A stretch of 64,000 nucleotides of DNA. Source: Anaerolineaceae bacterium (lineage in GTDB: Bacteria; Chloroflexota; Anaerolineae; Anaerolineales; Anaerolineaceae). The position numbers and the translations under genes were made by a program. The notes beneath the pieces were generated by a model. It did no database searches. It was given only the letters and a program-made list of their open reading frames with translations, and had not been told where the DNA came from. Below, piece after piece: positions 35,312-43,323 of the stretch; position 1 is the first letter of the stretch; the number at the start of each line of letters is the position of its first letter. The stretch is from positions 372,001 to 436,000 of the forward strand of contig JAENYZ010000001.1 of assembly GCA_016841525.1 (NCBI GenBank), given 5' to 3'.

Positions 35312-36469
35312 ATTCCGACCCTCTGTAGTCTCAATTAGCTCATTAATTTCATATATGGCTGTAATTTCATCCATTTTTTGAGCAGCTTCCTTCTGCATAC
35401 CTGGGATTACATGGGAATAGACATTCAATGTCAAGCCTGCATCGCTATGACCAAGACGTTCCTGAACAACCTTAACAGAGACGCCTTGTTTCAACATCAA
35501 ACTTTCAGCGGTATGGCGCAAATCATGGAAGCGGATATTGGGAAGATTCGCCTCTCTTAACAACTGCTTATATTGTCGATTAAGATTACTTTGGTCTAAT
35601 GGGGTTCCAATTGAAGATGGAAATATCAGGTTATTATCTTGCCACTTAGCACCCTTGAACTCTCTTTCAACCATTTGTCGCTTTAAATGTTCCTTCAAAT
35701 ACATAATTGTATCTGGACCTAAAACAATCATCCTCTTGCCAGCCGCTGTCTTAGGTTCTGAAAAGACTAACCCCTTTTCAGGTACCCGCTGAACCTGACG
35801 TTTAATATTAAGTTGGTAAGTATCCCAATCCAAATCTCCCCATTTCAAACCAAGTATCTCTCCCTGACGCAGCCCGGTTGTGATTGCGACCTTAAATAGC
35901 ACCTCGAGTCTTTTCCCTCTTGCGGCAATGAGCAGCGCTTTTACCTGATTTTCATCCAAAACACTCATCTCATGCTTTGTTACTTTCGGCTTATAAATCG
36001 CATCGGAAGGATTTCGATAGATTATCCCTAACTTAAGGGCATGGTTTAAGGCACAGTGAAGAACGGAATGCATTAACCTTACCGTTCTCACCCCAGTCCC
36101 TGATTCAACCTTGATATTGTAAAATGCTTGGATCTGTGATGGTTGAAGATCATTTAACTTTATCTTTCCCAGAATGGGGTTGATATGCATCTCTACTATT
36201 CTTCGATACTGGAAAAGTGTTTTGTGTTTAATAGAGCCCTGGCGTGCTTTCAACCATTCCTCTAAATATTCAGCTAAAGTAATTTTCTTGCCAGGGTAGA
36301 ATAAGCCCCTTTGAACTTTATGCAAGGTGTCAATACGCCATTTGTTCGCTTCTTTCTTTGTCTTAAAGTACTTTGTTACTCTCTTGCCATTCACAGAGAG
36401 TTGGACCATATAGGTTCCATTTTTTCTCTTCGTAATACTTCCTTCGTTCTGACCTCTTTTTTTAGCCAT
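35300..36469 (-). CDS. int: Tyrosine-type site-specific integrase
   Basis: 389 aa. An N-terminal AP2-like arm-binding domain (GSITKRKNGTYMVQLSVNGK) is followed by a SAM-like core-binding domain (about 65-150). The catalytic domain has Arg in TGLRQGE (about 199), HDLRH (about 313-317), His in LGHSD (about 339) and Tyr in LNVYSHV (about 350). All catalytic residues are present. It would integrate and excise the element at the tRNA-Arg 3' end 0.9 kb away. The 3' end contains an arm-type repeat. Confidence 0.94.
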   Translation of the reverse strand: MAKKRGQNEGSITKRKNGTYMVQLSVNGKRVTKYFKTKKEANKWRIDTLHKVQRGLFYPGKKITLAEYLEEWLKARQGSIKHKTLFQYRRIVEMHINPILGKIKLNDLQPSQIQAFYNIKVESGTGVRTVRLMHSVLHCALNHALKLGIIYRNPSDAIYKPKVTKHEMSVLDENQVKALLIAARGKRLEVLFKVAITTGLRQGEILGLKWGDLDWDTYQLNIKRQVQRVPEKGLVFSEPKTAAGKRMIVLGPDTIMYLKEHLKRQMVEREFKGAKWQDNNLIFPSSIGTPLDQSNLNRQYKQLLREANLPNIRFHDLRHTAESLMLKQGVSVKVVQERLGHSDAGLTLNVYSHVIPGMQKEAAQKMDEITAIYEINELIETTEGRNGLQ

Positions 36470-36545
36470 CTTACCTCCTTTCTTTTAGGTGTCGGATCAA
36501 AATACTAGTGATAGTTACAGGTATGAATATCATAAAAGGTTGAGA

Positions 36546-36566
36546 TAATGGATCAATGATCCATTA
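36546..36566. promoter_or_regulatory. Inverted repeat between xis-like gene and int
   Basis: TAATGGATC-AAT-GATCCATTA, next to the stop of the HTH gene. There is no T run, so an operator is more likely than a terminator. Confidence 0.45.
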
Positions 36567-36785
36567 TTAAGGTCCACTATCCATTGCTAATGTGCTTCGA
36601 TCAATAAAATCTTCAATGACAGATTCACGAGCTCGAACCAATCGTCCCATTTTTACGACGGGGAAATCACCTCGACGCATCATCAAATAGACTTGAGGTT
36701 TACTGACTTTTAAAATTCTTGCTATATCCTGTGCGTTCAGTAATCGATCTTTTCGATTACTGTTGATTGAGAAATTTTCCATCAT
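36567..36785 (-). CDS. Excisionase / AlpA-like helix-turn-helix protein
   Basis: 72 aa. A MerR-like winged HTH: NAQDIARILKVSKPQVYLMM then the wing GDFPVVKMGRLVRARESVIEDFI. Such small proteins direct excision or regulate int. It lies just upstream of int on the same strand, the usual place for xis. Confidence 0.8.
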   Translation of the reverse strand: MMENFSINSNRKDRLLNAQDIARILKVSKPQVYLMMRRGDFPVVKMGRLVRARESVIEDFIDRSTLAMDSGP

Positions 36786-36863
36786 ATTTCTTTCTATCTG
36801 AATTATCTATTTCTTATCAGGATGACATACACTGCAATACCATCCGCCACCCTGACTTGATGA

Positions 36864-38537
36864 TCACTTTTTCCAAGCGATTTGACCACATGCATCACAG
36901 GGCTTTGACATTCCACTACTCGCATCTCCATCATTTATAAACATCAATGATTCTTGCTGTCTTGTGCCATTAGTGCCATCTATGCCGTTTGTGCCATCAT
37001 ATTTATGTATATCAAGTTGAGCAGGAAAATTTATCCCATAAACAGAACAATTTCGTTGCAAATCTTGAAGGGAGACATCCCACCCACGCGGCCCATTCCC
37101 ATCTGGTCGTCTTGATTGGAACCTTAGAGATTGCATTACTTTCCCAACAAATCTTGAGGTGATCTTACTTATATCCACATCAGCTTCTTCAATTTTTGCG
37201 ATGGAAATCACAGCGTTTTTAATTTGCTTTGTTGGGAACCATATAGTTTTTTCAATGGCACAATTGGCACTAATGGCACTCATGGCACATGAAACCAAAC
37301 CTTTAATAACCAATACTGTCAAATCATCGCTTTCGAGATTAGGCTTCTCTTCATTAAAATACACCCAAGACAAATTTTCCATTTGACTAAACAGTCCCTC
37401 AACTCCATTTTTCTCCAGCCACAAGGCAATAGCAAGAGGTGCCCTCCATGGCTCCAGATCACGGCCACTTAGTCTAGAACGACTAACCGCTTCTCTTTCA
37501 CATGCCTTAATTTCAGGGAGGCGTGATAATCCTAACGCCCACAAATCATCCAAAAGTTTTCGTCGATCAGTCTTCCAAAGGTCATAATCACTAGGATCAG
37601 AATTGCGTTTGAGATCATCATCGGACCTTATTAGGGGGATTATTATTGTCCGGCTGGCTAGGGTAGGATCGGGTAAATTTATCGCAGAAAATAACCTGGG
37701 ACAAAAGGTATTTACATATCGCGTAGACCATTTTTTCCCATCAAATTGTTTTACACCAACCTGACTGCCCTTTCGATTGCCAGCCAATAGAAGCGCCCTT
37801 TTATCACCATTCAATTTATCTGGTCCAGAATAGTTTTCAGCATCATCGAAAGCAAGTGTCGCGCCATAATCTGCCATGTCGCGAAGGCTGGCATAAGTGC
37901 TACCAGCAAGGATCAATTCCCCAAGATAGCTTAATTCTGCTATCAGAGAAATAAGCTGCGTTTTTCCGCTTCCTCTTTGGCCATTAGGCCAGAGATAACC
38001 AATCACGGTAAACGCGTCCAAAAACCAAGTTGCGAGAATATAACATGCAATTAGCTCAGCTGTTTCTTTTTGAGATCCTAAACTTTTATTGAAGTCGATG
38101 AAACTACTGACAATTTCAACCAATCGTTCAAACACATCTTGGGGTTCTGGTCGATCACCATTCAGATATCTTATAACTCCACCGGATGACCAAGTTTGTT
38201 CCGGTTTAGGCATGATAGGCAACTCAACTTTTGCTCCCAGGAACCTAAGCGAGGTTATACCCTCCGCATCCAATTCGCCGAAGATAGTCCCATCATCACG
38301 AATGATGAACCTTTCCCGCTTGTAAGTTTTATTGGGCTCTTGGCTTTCACTATCTTCAGAATCTGGATTTATGTTTTCCTCAATAATTTCAACATAAGCC
38401 CAAACAGCTGCATAGGCATGACAGTCCAAAAGGGTTAATGGTCTTCGGATAAAAGCTGGCGGTTTCTCCATAAATCGCACCTTACGGACAACCTGATTTT
38501 CGCCTTGTTCTTTATTTTCAGCGCCCATTGAATTCAC
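36864..38537 (-). CDS. Mobile-element replication ATPase (primase-helicase-like)
   Basis: 557 aa. Walker A GQRGSGKTQLI at about 186-196 and an acidic Walker B-like LAFDDAENY at about 228-236 belong to an AAA/D5- or DUF3631-like ATPase. The C-terminus carries a CDAC zinc-knuckle half (CDACGQIAW). It is probably the replication initiator or helicase of the integrated element. The exact family is not certain; no primase catalytic motif was found in the N-terminal 150 residues. Confidence 0.55.
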   Translation of the reverse strand: MNSMGAENKEQGENQVVRKVRFMEKPPAFIRRPLTLLDCHAYAAVWAYVEIIEENINPDSEDSESQEPNKTYKRERFIIRDDGTIFGELDAEGITSLRFLGAKVELPIMPKPEQTWSSGGVIRYLNGDRPEPQDVFERLVEIVSSFIDFNKSLGSQKETAELIACYILATWFLDAFTVIGYLWPNGQRGSGKTQLISLIAELSYLGELILAGSTYASLRDMADYGATLAFDDAENYSGPDKLNGDKRALLLAGNRKGSQVGVKQFDGKKWSTRYVNTFCPRLFSAINLPDPTLASRTIIIPLIRSDDDLKRNSDPSDYDLWKTDRRKLLDDLWALGLSRLPEIKACEREAVSRSRLSGRDLEPWRAPLAIALWLEKNGVEGLFSQMENLSWVYFNEEKPNLESDDLTVLVIKGLVSCAMSAISANCAIEKTIWFPTKQIKNAVISIAKIEEADVDISKITSRFVGKVMQSLRFQSRRPDGNGPRGWDVSLQDLQRNCSVYGINFPAQLDIHKYDGTNGIDGTNGTRQQESLMFINDGDASSGMSKPCDACGQIAWKK

Positions 38538-38555
38538 CCCCCTTAGAGAAAATGG

Positions 38556-38561
38556 TATAAT
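38556..38561 (+). promoter_or_regulatory. Extended -10 promoter of candidate small RNA
   Basis: TGGTATAAT (extended -10, core TATAAT 38556-38561), divergent from the replication ATPase whose start codon is 19 bp away. No clear -35 box. Confidence 0.45.
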
Positions 38562-38567
38562 CTAAAC

Positions 38568-38644
38568 AGACACAATTCGTTTTTAACCAGAAGCGCATTG
38601 TTTGTCTAATATCTACCCACCGTCTATCACACGGTGGGTTTTTT
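38568..38644 (+). ncRNA. Candidate small RNA opposite the replication ATPase gene
   Basis: About 77 nt from a predicted start to an intrinsic terminator. The first stem pairs AGACA-CAAT (38568-38576) with ATTG-TT-TGTCT (38597-38607). The second is the terminator CCCACCGT / ACGGTGGG (38616-38638) with six T. There is no ORF of note. The position resembles counter-transcribed RNAs controlling plasmid replication, but it does not overlap the coding region. It is a prediction only. Confidence 0.5.
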
Positions 38645-38809
38645 GCTGTAATCATTTTTTCATCTCCTTATCTTCGAAAATTTTTTCATTAATTTTTTCA
38701 TCTTCCTCGACGAAACAGGCTTTCTTCTGACAATCTCGAGACGTAAGATAAGGCGCAACTCATCTGTGGGATCCCGTAAAAACAGATCATTTAAGAAAAG
38801 TTTTGCGCT

Positions 38810-39355
38810 CTATCTCCATCTATTAACAACTAGAAAGATTTGAAATTCACCTAACTCGCAAAATTCAATGAAATTCTTGATTACCTTGTTCTTTTTGTTC
38901 AACAAATACATAGCAGAATTTCGAGGCCGAATCACAAAGAATGCATCTATAGTTCGAATAACATTGCTTGCAGTATCACAAGAATTCCAGAAATCATCAA
39001 AATCTGAACTTTTTAGATCTATGTGATTGTGAATCTCTACTTCAAACTCGTCACAAGACATAAATTTATCTGCATGATTTATGTTTGACTGCAAAGCTTT
39101 TGCGATGCCCTTCGCATCTTTCTCTGAAACACAGCCAAATTCCGGATAAGTCATTTGAAGTTCTAGATCATCAGCAAATAAACATTTTGGCGAAAATGAG
39201 GCTGTTTGATCATTGTAAGGTTCCCATCCATTCCTATTTGCTTCCCGCAAAAAATATGCGTAATCTTCAAGTGAAAGTTTAAAATATCTTCCACTATTTC
39301 TTGCAAGAACAATTAGTGGTTTCCTATTTGATTCAAATTCAATTTGATAAGCCAT
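38810..39355 (-). CDS. Hypothetical protein
   Basis: 181 aa from ATG 39355 (AAGGAG 6 nt upstream); the longer start at 39370 would consume this site. I do not recognise it. It is mixed alpha/beta, acidic in the middle, and ends in a hydrophobic FQIFLVVNRW. It overlaps the upstream HTH gene by 17 nt, so the two are co-translated. Confidence 0.6.
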   Translation of the reverse strand: MAYQIEFESNRKPLIVLARNSGRYFKLSLEDYAYFLREANRNGWEPYNDQTASFSPKCLFADDLELQMTYPEFGCVSEKDAKGIAKALQSNINHADKFMSCDEFEVEIHNHIDLKSSDFDDFWNSCDTASNVIRTIDAFFVIRPRNSAMYLLNKKNKVIKNFIEFCELGEFQIFLVVNRWR

Positions 39356-39542
39356 TTTTATCTCCTTCATAAGTTTTGTGATTTGATATGTATTCGTTTA
39401 GATCTTCAACACTTATTCGAACATTTTTGCCAATTGTTACAGTTGGTATTTCTTTCAGACGCATCATTTCATATACTTTAGATCGACTTACCCCTAAAAC
39501 ATTGGCAACTTCATCTGCTGTCATTAGTTTTTCTGTAATCAT
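39339..39542 (-). CDS. Excisionase-family helix-turn-helix protein
   Basis: 67 aa from ATG 39542 with a perfect AAGGAGG site. MTADEVANVLGVSRSKVYEMM is the HTH, followed by the wing IPTVTIGKNVRISVEDLNEYI. A second AlpA/Xis-like protein in this element; it probably regulates the element's own genes. Confidence 0.8.
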   Translation of the reverse strand: MITEKLMTADEVANVLGVSRSKVYEMMRLKEIPTVTIGKNVRISVEDLNEYISNHKTYEGDKNGLSN

Positions 39543-39556
39543 TGATCCTCCTTGGA

Positions 39557-39590
39557 ACAAAAAAATCGTGGATACTGTTTGGTCCACGAT
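39557..39590 (-). terminator. Terminator-like hairpin just upstream of the ribosome binding site of the HTH gene
   Basis: ATCGTGGA / TCCACGAT stem, then TTTTTTTGTT on the minus strand, immediately followed by AAGGAGG and the ATG at 39542. There is no space for a separate promoter between terminator and gene. Confidence 0.75.
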
Positions 39591-39634
39591 CATTATGTCA
39601 TAAGATTTAATTCAAAACTATGGAAAAAATAAAT

Positions 39635-40471
39635 TTATTTTTCCCACCCTGGTGGTGTCGGATAAAATTCTTTCATGTGGAGAAGCATATCACTAATAAT
39701 CAAATTTCGAAGGTCATACCATTTATCAAATAATTGTTTTTCTTTTATTGTTACCTTATAAGTTCTTTCATATAACTCCATTAAGAATTCCCATGAACCC
39801 ATTAAAATAAACGGATCAAATAACCTCTCAATTGTCCTGTCAATAATTAAGTTCTCTTCATTTACTTTTTTGTTAAAATATTTAATCCTATCTCGAATAG
39901 TATCAGCAGCAATAGGTCCTTTGCTAAGCTTCCATGGAAATTTGCCATTATTTAAATCTTTTTTTACTTCTTTGTAATATGCATCTGCATCATCAGTTTT
40001 ATATCCAAATGCCATTAGAAACTGATAAAAAAAGATTCTAAAAATATTTGGTTCCTCCATACCGGGTAGTTGAACCAATCCGAAATCTATGCATAAATAT
40101 ATTAAAATCTGAAAATTTAAATATTTGGCAATTTCTCCATAAGACAAATTAAAATCATTATGTAATCTATATACAGATTGATGATAAGAAAACAGTGGGT
40201 TTTTTAATTTCCCATAATTACCTTTGAGTTTTTCACGGAATTCTAAAATTCCCTGCCAGTCATCAAGAATATCACTCTGCGTTGTTCCAGATTCTAAAAT
40301 TATTATTGAATAAATATTTGAGACACCCAAAAGAGGACAAACACAACTGGCTATTTTCACATTATTTAATTCTTTAATATTACTGACATTTGCATTCCAA
40401 TAATCATCCTCCTTAGGAAACTTACTCACATCTGGATAACCTTCTCCACCAACAATTGTTATATGTTCCAT
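39635..40471 (-). CDS. Hypothetical protein
   Basis: 278 aa from ATG 40471 (GAAGGAAG upstream; a longer in-frame start at 40504 lacks one). I do not recognise it. It is A+T-rich, and the middle is helical and hydrophobic (YLNFQILIYLCIDFGLVQLPG) without a clear membrane span. It lies in the element's accessory block between ardC and an HTH gene. Confidence 0.55.
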   Translation of the reverse strand: MEHITIVGGEGYPDVSKFPKEDDYWNANVSNIKELNNVKIASCVCPLLGVSNIYSIIILESGTTQSDILDDWQGILEFREKLKGNYGKLKNPLFSYHQSVYRLHNDFNLSYGEIAKYLNFQILIYLCIDFGLVQLPGMEEPNIFRIFFYQFLMAFGYKTDDADAYYKEVKKDLNNGKFPWKLSKGPIAADTIRDRIKYFNKKVNEENLIIDRTIERLFDPFILMGSWEFLMELYERTYKVTIKEKQLFDKWYDLRNLIISDMLLHMKEFYPTPPGWEK

Positions 40472-40533
40472 TATTTCTTCCTTCTTTAAGTCCCTAATTA
40501 TCATTTATTCGGTCAAAAATCCAATAGTAGTTA

Positions 40534-41334
40534 CTAATCAGATGAAATAGATTTAATTATCCGTGATGCACAATTATGAATATTTTGGAAATTTGCAAGA
40601 ACAATCTCTGAGGAAATTCCATAGAGAGATAAATAATTAGCACATGCTAATTTATCAATTCCAAAATACCTCGAAACTACAAAACCAACTGCTTCGGCTT
40701 CCATTTCTTTTTCAACCCTGGATAATTGATTGTTTTTAACCTGGTGGAGTAATTCATGGGCAATCTCATGGATAAATGTTTTTGTTCCAGCTTCTGGAGA
40801 TAAAACAATGCTTCCTCCCATGCTAACTCCTTGAGTATCACCAGCTAATGGTTCAATTGTAACCTTAATTCCATTGTTTTCAGCAAATTCAATCAATTTT
40901 TCCTGTAACTCCAGATTCTTCCCTGGGCTTTTCCAATTTGGTTGTTCTGGTAATGGTTCACCATCGGTTTGACTTACATCAAATACATGTGCAACATGGA
41001 AACCAACTCGCTCAATTATATTCCCTTCACTATCCTCTTCTTTCCAATAATGTGGCGCTAAAATTGGTATCCCTTTTTCACCTCGCTTTACATATCGACC
41101 TAATTTCTTCCAAGCTTTGAAGCCTGCCACATGTGATGCATTAGGCAGCGATAAAAGAATCAACCAGACATTACCTGCAGAATATTGGTGAAATTTCGCA
41201 CAAAAATCCAAATAACGAAGCATCTCTTCGCTAGTGCTAGCTTCATCTGTCAGTTTGGCTAATTCTTCTAGATGGTGCTCAATCTGCTTGTTCAACTCTT
41301 TGGCTGAAGTTTTTGATTTTTGTATAGTTTTCAT
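40534..41334 (-). CDS. ardC: ArdC-like antirestriction protein (zincin metallopeptidase fold)
   Basis: 266 aa from ATG 41334 (AAGGAAATTGAA upstream; a much longer in-frame ORF start at 41514 is not supported). The N-terminal ArdC ssDNA-binding domain has FHQYSAGNVWLILL and GFKAWKKLGRYVKRGEKGI. The C-terminal zincin-like domain has HEIAHELLH (about 188-196). ArdC protects incoming mobile DNA from restriction, which is notable beside a type I RM operon in the same element. Confidence 0.85.
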   Translation of the reverse strand: MKTIQKSKTSAKELNKQIEHHLEELAKLTDEASTSEEMLRYLDFCAKFHQYSAGNVWLILLSLPNASHVAGFKAWKKLGRYVKRGEKGIPILAPHYWKEEDSEGNIIERVGFHVAHVFDVSQTDGEPLPEQPNWKSPGKNLELQEKLIEFAENNGIKVTIEPLAGDTQGVSMGGSIVLSPEAGTKTFIHEIAHELLHQVKNNQLSRVEKEMEAEAVGFVVSRYFGIDKLACANYLSLYGISSEIVLANFQNIHNCASRIIKSISSD

Positions 41335-41357
41335 TTCAATTTCCTTTCTTAAATGAA

Positions 41358-41383
41358 TGGAGCAGGTATAAACCCGCTCCATT
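41358..41383 (-). other. Hairpin upstream of the ardC ribosome binding site
   Basis: GAATGGAGC-GG / CC-GCTCCATTC, 11-12 bp with one G-U pair and no T run. It is 8 nt before AAGAAAGGA of ardC. It is the weakest member of the series of hairpins preceding genes in this block. Confidence 0.5.
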
Positions 41384-41407
41384 CCTATTAATATTTGCCT
41401 GCTATTT

Positions 41408-41773
41408 TTAAAGGTAAGAGCCCATAGGCAATTCCCCATCTCTAAACATTTGAGCCAACTTCTTTGCCGTTTCGATTGCTTGGGCATTGCGAGGATCGGA
41501 ATAATCCTGCTCACTTAGTCCAACAATCAATCCCAGGGAAAAGCAGACAGCTAGACGCTGCAGGGTTCTATGGGTATGCCGTAGATGCAACCCTATCAAC
41601 CGCCCTTCCTGAAATTGCTTGCCGCCCAAGTTGAGAAAATCTTCAAAGAGCTTGGCAAAGTTCTCAGCGCTCATCGACTTGGCAACCTTATAGATGCTGA
41701 TTTCCTCCCCTGTGAGCTCCCGCGATGAAGTTTTGGCATTCCATTCCTTGATTTGTATGGTGTTGTTATTCAT
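41408..41773 (-). CDS. Hypothetical protein
   Basis: 121 aa from ATG 41773 (AAGGAG 5 nt upstream). Unrecognised. It is helical, with a hydrophobic LAVCFSLGLIVGL segment near residue 75. It overlaps nothing but follows the HIRAN gene at once (its ribosome binding site lies within that gene's end), so they are coupled. Confidence 0.6.
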   Translation of the reverse strand: MNNNTIQIKEWNAKTSSRELTGEEISIYKVAKSMSAENFAKLFEDFLNLGGKQFQEGRLIGLHLRHTHRTLQRLAVCFSLGLIVGLSEQDYSDPRNAQAIETAKKLAQMFRDGELPMGSYL

Positions 41774-41787
41774 CTTTTCTCCTTTTT

Positions 41788-42258
41788 CTAGAAGTTCCAA
41801 TCATCTTCCCAACTTTCAAATGTTGAGGTGTGACCATTGTTATTTGTCCGTTTTGGTGTTGGCAGCTTGAAGGCAATGACAACCCCCAGCGAATAGCCAT
41901 CCCAACGGCTGCCGGTTAGCATGGAAACCTTGCCTTGCACTGGATATCCATAAGCCCGGAAGTAGTGGACAATATCAGCAGCCAGATGACGATTGATATA
42001 GCCAATTTGCTCTCCATTTTCACGGCAAACCTTTATGGCATTGTTGTCATAGGGATTATCAGGTTCCATCTCGAGCCAGACTTTATCCCCCATCTGCAAT
42101 CGGGCGACGACCTCTTGCCTACCTTCAAAAGTCACGCCAACCACCTTCGTTTGGATATTCCGTCCAAATATTGTCGTGAAGGGGTAATAAACTTTTAAAT
42201 TTGGTAAGCTTATCTTTTGTTCAGGTTTTCCAATTTTCTCAATAACTAGATTTTCCAT
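41788..42258 (-). CDS. HIRAN-domain protein
   Basis: 156 aa with a consensus AGGAGG site. The HIRAN core is VVGVTFEGRQEVVARL, then LEMEPDNPYDNNAIKV, then GEQIGYINRHLAADIV. HIRAN domains bind DNA 3' ends or damaged DNA and usually sit in helicases; here the domain stands alone. In mobile elements such proteins may protect or mark DNA ends, which is inference. Confidence 0.85.
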   Translation of the reverse strand: MENLVIEKIGKPEQKISLPNLKVYYPFTTIFGRNIQTKVVGVTFEGRQEVVARLQMGDKVWLEMEPDNPYDNNAIKVCRENGEQIGYINRHLAADIVHYFRAYGYPVQGKVSMLTGSRWDGYSLGVVIAFKLPTPKRTNNNGHTSTFESWEDDWNF

Positions 42259-42278
42259 CTTTAAGCCTCCTTGTGCTT

Positions 42279-42312
42279 AAATAAATAAAGGGCAGCCTCA
42301 AAAGACTGCCCT
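42279..42312 (-). terminator. Terminator-like hairpin upstream of the HIRAN gene
   Basis: AGGGCAG / CTGCCCT stem then TTTATTTATTT on the minus strand; AGGAGG and the HIRAN ATG follow within about 20 nt. Confidence 0.75.
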
Positions 42313-42323
42313 CTAGATTTTGT

Positions 42324-42509
42324 TTATGGCCTATACTCTAGGCTCTTTAGGATCAACACCCCCGGTTGGGGGTTAGTGACCTGAACCTGTTTGCCAGGCT
42401 GTAGTCCTGCGGCTAACAGCCATTTTCCCTGAATTCTTATTGCCGGTCTCACCTCCTTTTTGGAAAAATCACCAGTATCCTGCACCTTGAGCACTCGGAA
42501 CTTTTTCAT
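42324..42509 (-). CDS. SymE-like protein (type I toxin fold)
   Basis: 61 aa from ATG 42509, overlapping the upstream gene's stop by 4 nt (ATGA). IRIQGKWLLAAGLQPGKQVQV and the following PGVLIL match the SymE/AbrB-like fold (canonical LRLxGKWLxxAGF). SymE in E. coli is an SOS-induced toxin held by an antisense RNA; I see no such RNA gene here. It may instead be a small regulator. Confidence 0.72.
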   Translation of the reverse strand: MKKFRVLKVQDTGDFSKKEVRPAIRIQGKWLLAAGLQPGKQVQVTNPQPGVLILKSLEYRP

Positions 42510-42889
42510 TGCTTCTTCCCATTGCACCAGCTGTCATTCCAGCGATGGGAGTACCAGGTGCGTCCATTCTTAGCCCATTTTTGCATCTCCACACCGTGGA
42601 GAGGGCACACAGGATTCTTACCATCCGATTTAACCAAGACAGTTCGCCCGGAACCGTTGCCATTATCCTTCTCATTGGCATTGTGAGCCTCTTTACGGAC
42701 AGGTGTGCATTTACCTTCAACAAGGTGTGATAAGGTGCTCTCTGCCTTAATAAGAGCCTCTGAGCCCGTCCCAGCTTGAATGGACAGGATGCACTCAAAC
42801 CCAGACGGATCTAGATAGCGCACGGACCATGTAGAAATAGTTTCCGAGAATCCACTCATGATCTCTGAATTTTTAGGATTTTCTGTCAT
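42506..42889 (-). CDS. Small zinc-ribbon protein of mobile elements
   Basis: 127 aa. The N-terminal half is beta-rich and unrecognised. The C-terminal 40 residues have CPLHGVEMQKW then TWYSHRWNDSWCNGK, the Cys/His ribbon (CxxHxxxM...WYSH...WC) I associate with phage and ICE proteins. AGGAG precedes the start. It overlaps the SymE-like gene. Confidence 0.6.
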   Translation of the reverse strand: MTENPKNSEIMSGFSETISTWSVRYLDPSGFECILSIQAGTGSEALIKAESTLSHLVEGKCTPVRKEAHNANEKDNGNGSGRTVLVKSDGKNPVCPLHGVEMQKWAKNGRTWYSHRWNDSWCNGKKQ

Positions 42890-42905
42890 ATTTAACTCCT
42901 TTCTT

Positions 42906-42948
42906 AAATTAAAAAAGAGCGCCCTCCCAAATGAATGGAAGAGTGCTC
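42906..42948 (-). terminator. Terminator-like hairpin upstream of the zinc-ribbon gene
   Basis: GAGCACTCTTCC pairs with GGGAGGGCGCTC (one mismatch, two G-U) and is followed by TTTTTTAATTT on the minus strand. AAGAAAGGAG and ATG 42889 follow directly. Confidence 0.75.
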
Positions 42949-42973
42949 ATTGAATAAAATAGTGGCTATGTTT

Positions 42974-43276
42974 TTAATCCAGGACCTCGTCGCAATCGCT
43001 GCATACATCCTGAATGTCATCCCAGAGCTCACCAGCCGAGAAGTGATGCCCACCATTTCGTACGACATGCTCATGTGGGCATTGAGCCTGCTCGAGTAAT
43101 TGCTGGAATTCGGTTAAGTTAATCCACTTTCCGGAAAGACCAGAGCCATGGCACTTTGGGCAAGGAAAGAAACGTTGATACTTTTCCCCTTTGGTATCGA
43201 CATCCATCCCCGCTGGGAGATAAGCCTTGCCATCACAATACGAACACTTGCTCAAGATTTTGACTTTGATAATCAT
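42974..43276 (-). CDS. Small CxxC zinc protein
   Basis: 100 aa. CSYCDGKAYLP and CPKCHGSGLSG give a DnaJ-like CxxCxGxG pair of zinc knuckles, with more cysteines at CPHEH and CSDCDE. AAAGGAGG lies 3 nt before the ATG. Probably a small nucleic-acid or protein-binding regulator of the element. Unrecognised beyond this. Confidence 0.6.
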   Translation of the reverse strand: MIIKVKILSKCSYCDGKAYLPAGMDVDTKGEKYQRFFPCPKCHGSGLSGKWINLTEFQQLLEQAQCPHEHVVRNGGHHFSAGELWDDIQDVCSDCDEVLD

Positions 43277-43294
43277 ATGCCTCCTTTGGTATTT

Positions 43295-43323
43295 AAAACA
43301 AAAATCCCGCCGTCGTTGGCGGG
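43295..43323 (-). terminator. Terminator-like hairpin upstream of the CxxC gene
   Basis: CCCGCC / GGCGGG stem with 6-nt loop, then ATTTTTGTTTT on the minus strand, 8 nt before AAAGGAGG. No gene is visible upstream on this strand within 1 kb. Confidence 0.75.
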
